From positions 84,947,741-85,011,740 of the forward strand of contig CM041465.1 of the NCBI GenBank assembly GCA_023213395.1: a stretch of DNA of 64,000 nucleotides. The letters are read 5' to 3'. This document shows positions 59,629 through 64,000 of this stretch, one piece after another. Below the pieces are notes generated by a model that was not told the DNA's origin, did no database searches, and saw only the letters and a program-made list of their open reading frames with translations. The position numbers and the translations under genes are program-made. Position 1 is the stretch's first letter, and each line of letters opens with the position of its first letter. This stretch comes from Cycas panzhihuaensis (taxonomy: Eukaryota; Cycadophyta).

Positions 59629-60307
59629 CTCTCTCTCTTAGTCCCAATGACTCCTCCCATGCAATAATCTAATGATTGAATCTCTCTGAGTGGGCTTGTT
59701 TATGATTGATATGTCAAAGGTGGTAGGAAGGTATTTACCCTAGTCTCATGTGTCAAGGTAAAAATGAATTTACTTTCCTTCGACAAGCTCCCTAAGGCTT
59801 TGTGGCCTTTTCCCATTTTGATCAAGCCATTAAGACCTTTCCCTCAAGCCTGTTCTTGCTTCCTTCAGGGCCCATGCCCTCTTCAATTCCTAGATGTTGT
59901 TTTTCCTCATACTTATGAGTAATAATGGTGATTCTTAGTCATTTTGGGGAAGTCTTTCATCCTTGAAATTCTCCCACTCCAAACCCCTTTGATATTTATA
60001 CTCTGTGGACTTATTTTGACCAACTAATTCTATTTTTCATAGTTATTCCAGCATATTTTTTATCTAGTAGAATCTTATCCCTCAAGCAAGCCCTCTGTTG
60101 GTCTTGTACCAAACTCAGGCCTGGTCAATGAGTTCGTCCTCACCATTACCTTCTCCCTTCCATAGGGCAGGCCCTCTACGAGCCTAGTTACCTAGCTATA
60201 GGTCTCTCCTATCCTCTCGTTAAGTGGTCATTTATGTAATCATGAATTTTAGGACTCATCATCCTTCACCCAACTTACTCTCCTCAACATCCTTTCCTTG
60301 AAAAGGA
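59629..60307. other. Tat-C spacer before the extra RNase H
   Basis: No coding match. By position it should hold the antisense gene's promoter; no TATA box is visible. Confidence 0.4.
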
Positions 60308-60830
60308 GTGGCTCTCCTTGTATTTGTTGAGATTCTATTCAGTGTTCTCCCCATGGCTCTACTTATCTATACCAACAGTGGTTGTTGTGGCAACCCAGGG
60401 CCCTCTACTATAGCCCAGATCATCCATGATCCTTCTAGGTATGACTTCATGCATTCTAGGATGTGTATTTATGAGGCCATAAATAACAAAATAGAGTACA
60501 TGGCTATCATTAAAGCCTTAACTTATGTACTTCACTTCCATCATGGTCCCATCATCCTACACTACGATTCCTAAATCGTGGTGCCCTAGTTGACCCAGAC
60601 CTACTAGGTCCTTTACCCTAGGTTAAGGTCTTTAACTATGATTGTTAGGTCCCTTTTATGTTGTTTTTCCTCGATTGACATTCAATACATTCCTCATGGC
60701 TAAAATATTGAGGCTGACAGCTCAATTAGCCTTATCCTCGAGTGCCATCTTTAGCTTTAAGGCAACTCCTTATTGACTGGATTGGTTTCCCTCTAGAAAG
60801 CCTCTAAGAGCAACCTTACCCCTATCCCTT
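60308..60830 (+). pseudogene. Tat-C additional RNase H
   Basis: Plus-strand LLIYTNSGCCGNPGPST (first Asp changed to Asn), NNKIEYMAIIKALTYVL (Glu changed to Lys), IILHYDS (second Asp kept), then YIPHG and NIEADSSI after a stop. It is collinear with the Tat-A RNase H. Two of four catalytic acids are lost through transitions. Confidence 0.8.
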
Positions 60831-61062
60831 GTCTTTTTCTTCACCTCCAAGAGATGACTGCTAATGAGGAAAAAACTATGGTGATCGAAACCCTTATTTA
60901 CTTAGCTCATATCTTTGCCTGGTATGATGAGCTCATATCTTTGCTTGGTATGATGAGCTCATGTCTTTACTTAGCTCATGTCTTTTTCTTCACCTCCAAG
61001 AGATGACTGCTAATGAGGAAAAAACTATGGTGATCTAAACCCTTATTTACTTAGCTCATATC
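60831..61062 (+). repeat. Near-identical 83-bp direct duplication
   Basis: 60831-60913 and 60980-61062 differ at one base. Between them two 26-bp copies of AGCTCATATCTTTGCYTGGT... stand head to tail (60904-60955). Confidence 0.93.
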
Positions 61063-61389
61063 CCTAAGGGTCTTTTCAAGTTTTTGAACCCTACTTTAGG
61101 GTTATGCTGCTTGTTTAGTATGTCACTAAGGGTATTCCCCTTAGTTGCCTCTTTTTTATCTCACTTATATGTGCTTTGGGTCCATGGTCATGCACATTAG
61201 GATTGACTTAATCATAAACCTATCTCCCCCCCTTATGTATGTGCCTCATATCCATGCATCCATTACAACACTAATTACCCCTCTTGGTTATATGCACATT
61301 TACCTCTTAGTTATTTTTTATACTAACAATGTTTGTGTTGTCAACATTTACCATTATCTCATGCTCTTGAGTGATGGGATTTTGCTACT
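61063..61389 (+). other. Tat-C sequence before the 3' LTR
   Basis: An 85-codon open stretch from 61145 has no recognised domain; probably non-coding. Confidence 0.4.
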
Positions 61390-61399
61390 AAGGGGGCAG
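61390..61399 (+). other. Tat-C polypurine tract
   Basis: AAGGGGGCAG, identical to the Tat-A tract core, directly before TG. Confidence 0.85.
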
Positions 61400-64000
61400 T
61401 GATTCCCACCTACTAGGAATAGATTAAGAGTTTACAATGCAGGTAAGTGCAAGTATGTTTCTTCATCTTACATCTCTATCGCATTCTTTATGTTCTATTA
61501 CTTGGTATGATGCTTGTATGACTATTAAATGTGTGATTTCTTATGTTGCCTAAGTTACTCATGTCTGCTCATATGCCTATGATGACTAGGGCTCTTGTCC
61601 AATGGCATTCAGAGTTCCCAATGTGGTCTCCCAATCAATGAGGTGATTTTTCAGTAGGATTATAACTTTGTTTTCATATATTTTGGCTTATTATGGCTTA
61701 TTAACCTTATTTTCTCACCTTTTTACATGTGGTTAGCCACCTTAGAACCCCAAGGCCAGTTTATAGCAGTTAGAAATAGGACCTAATCCCATTTTAAGCA
61801 GCTTTCTATTGAATGGTAGCTGATTTCTACCCCCTTTCTCTACACCGCAGAGTCTCTTATCTACCTTGCACTGATTATTATTATGCCCCATTCTGATTGT
61901 TGTGCCCCACCAACACCTTCATGGTGTTATGAAGAAATTTATGGTACAACTATTACTTAACCAGTCACAACCAATAATATTCAAAATTATATTTAATACA
62001 CCTCCCTAACATGTCTAATACCTCAAGTGTAGTCCAGATCAAGGTGTAATGGTCAAGAGAACCTACTCAAATATAAAAACTCTATTTTTCATTTGAATGA
62101 GGGGGATTCTACATTCATTCTTTCATCACTCAAACTCTTTCTTAACAGGAAAAGTAGAAAGCTCAATTTTGGAAAGGAAGCACACAATAAAATTTAGATT
62201 TTGGGATAGAATACCCCTTAAGTACTCCTCTGTAATAAAAAACACTCTCTTCTCTTCCCTCAACACTCAAGGATCTCTTAAAAGGCACTCCCTTAAGAGT
62301 TGAAAAGGTCTTCCATCAATAAATTCTTCTATGAACATCAAGCTTACTTGCATCAAATGGGTAAAATCAAACTATTCTTTGGTTTTCAATGAAAATTTCT
62401 TCTAGTTTACCTTAAGTTTCAGCCATTTAGTTTATTTCTACTTAGCATATAGTTTGAGAACTATAACAAATTCTTTCAACCATATTTATTCAGTTATAAA
62501 GCTTATAAAACTATTTTCCTTAAATTAGAAACTCTCCACAATCACAACTAGGGCATTGAAGGAGGAAGTCAATGGTTCACTGACTGATTAAGGGAGTTTA
62601 GAGAAGGGAAATAGGTGCAAGTGCCAACTTTTGCACCTGCTTCTCATTGGGTAATACCCTCCCAACAACATACGGTATCTATCCTTATAGTGCATGCACC
62701 TTCCACCCTAATACCAAGCCACACAACCATACTAATAATTAGTGAGCATCTACTACTTGTTTATTAAGACTTTGTATCTTATTCTTGCACCCCATTTTTC
62801 CTCTTTGGGTTATAGCCTAAAATTGAAAGACTGGATAATCCCTCTTATCATACTTAGGAGACCACTCTTATTTATGGGGCCACCCCATTCCAAGGTTCTT
62901 TCCTCTTCATCTCTCTCCTCTTACCTTTCACATCCTTTTATACACATGGAGTTTTAGTAGAGAAGAGGTAGCATTTGATTTGTTTCTTTTAATGATTAAA
63001 AGTAATAAATATTTCGTAAAACATTTATGCACATATATATATTGCATATATTTCTTACAGGTAGAATTTTGCCTTGTGCATATAGATGGAACACTCATTC
63101 CTATACCTTAGCCAAGAAGGCATGATAAAAACTTCATCCTAAGGTAGGCACCAAATTCATGTTTTGGTATTTCATTTCATCGCATGCCCCTTATTGTCTT
63201 GCTCTATTCTATTTTACATCTTTTCATATTACTCTAGTTAGATTTAGGGAAAGTAAGGAAGCCTCGTTGCCTCTTACAACTCCCATGGTAAAGGAGCTCA
63301 CATTATTAGTGAGGGAAGGATAAGGAAAGAACAAGGTTAAGGTCACTTTCAAGCATTGCTAACTAGGTACACTCCTTCCAAACCCTTTTCTCCTTCTACC
63401 TGCTTCCTTTCAAGCTTGCTCTTTTGATTGTTAGCACTTGCACATGCATATGAAATGAAAAGATAAGAATTTACTTTTCTAAATCATGTCTCCTTTGCAC
63501 TCATAGGAAAGAGAATCATCCCAAAGAAAAAGAATAGATTCTCCTCTTTCTCTCTCTTTTCTTCTTCATAATGAAAGAGGCATATTAGGGAAGGATTGCT
63601 CTATCATTTGAATATGCACATGTACATAAGATAAGATTAAAAATCTAGTCTAGAGAATACACTTCTTCTTACTTGAAAAGGGAAAGTATATTAAAAGGAA
63701 GAAATATTGCATAAGTATAGGAATGTTCACCTTTCTCCTTCTTTTACACCTCTCTTAAATAAATGATTGACTCCTTTATTTTAGGCATATAACTTCACAG
63801 TTCTTTTGCCAAAAGTTAAAGAGAGTAAATTTAAGAGTGATGAATTATATTTGTTATGCATTGTTAGTTGATTATTTTATTTTGTAATAATATAACTATA
63901 ATCTACATCCTATACCAAATATTACATTTTGAAATAAGACAACACCCAAACAAACAATATCATCTCCTCACATAACAAAAGAGAACCTTAATAAAGCTTT
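61400..64000 (+). mobile_element. Tat-C 3' LTR, runs to or past window end
   Basis: Starts TGATTCCCACCTACTAGG after the purine tract, and is parallel to 24832-27148. The outer end is not seen. AT-rich, no genes; open frames at 62097 and 62742 are chance. Confidence 0.8.

Noticed and set aside
62742-62957. 71-codon frame near the window end as a small membrane protein
   Set aside because: It lies in LTR sequence, is Leu/Ser-rich by composition and has no counterpart in the parallel LTR.

Overview
The window looks like intergenic DNA from a large, repeat-rich seed-plant genome. Every coding signal I recognise belongs to an LTR retrotransposon (Ty1/copia or Ty3/gypsy). I found no tRNA, rRNA or intact host gene. 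Plant origin is inferred from the Tat-lineage gypsy architecture (kilobase-scale LTRs, a second RNase H after pol, an extra antisense gene with a plant-mobile-domain-like segment), from initiator-Met primer sites on the copia elements, and from heavy C-to-T decay of the kind expected under plant cytosine methylation. I cannot name the species.

The layout is a nest of insertions. 1-1273: end of a Tat LTR. 1274-2135 and 9946-11098: halves of an old gypsy gag-protease (Gypsy-1), split by Copia-1 (2136-9945), which itself holds a Tat LTR fragment (6101 to about 7090). 11716-21421: an LTR-bounded element without recognisable genes (LTR-X), split by Copia-2 (12826-19910, perfect TSD, most complete pol). 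21422-24831: mostly unassigned. 24832-64000: a very old plus-strand Tat element (Tat-C), invaded by Tat-B (27149-33874, minus), Copia-3 (34353-40898, minus, perfect TSD) and the youngest, CpG-richer Tat-A (43359-57636, minus).

Tat-A is the most informative element. It has 2.6-kb LTRs, a 4-of-5 TSD, PBS and PPT, gag and protease, and then a deletion from the start of reverse transcriptase to the C-terminal end of integrase. A separate RNase H keeps its acidic residues. On the opposite strand between pol and that RNase H lies a gene I model with three exons, a TATA box and a U/A-rich 3' region. The same antisense gene is recognisable, in the matching position and orientation, in the much older Tat-C, which also shows no RT-integrase. 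This suggests a long-lived non-autonomous Tat family that keeps gag, protease, an extra RNase H and an antisense spliced gene and borrows polymerase and integrase from relatives. Nothing here encodes an intact protein today; all reading frames carry stops or frameshifts.
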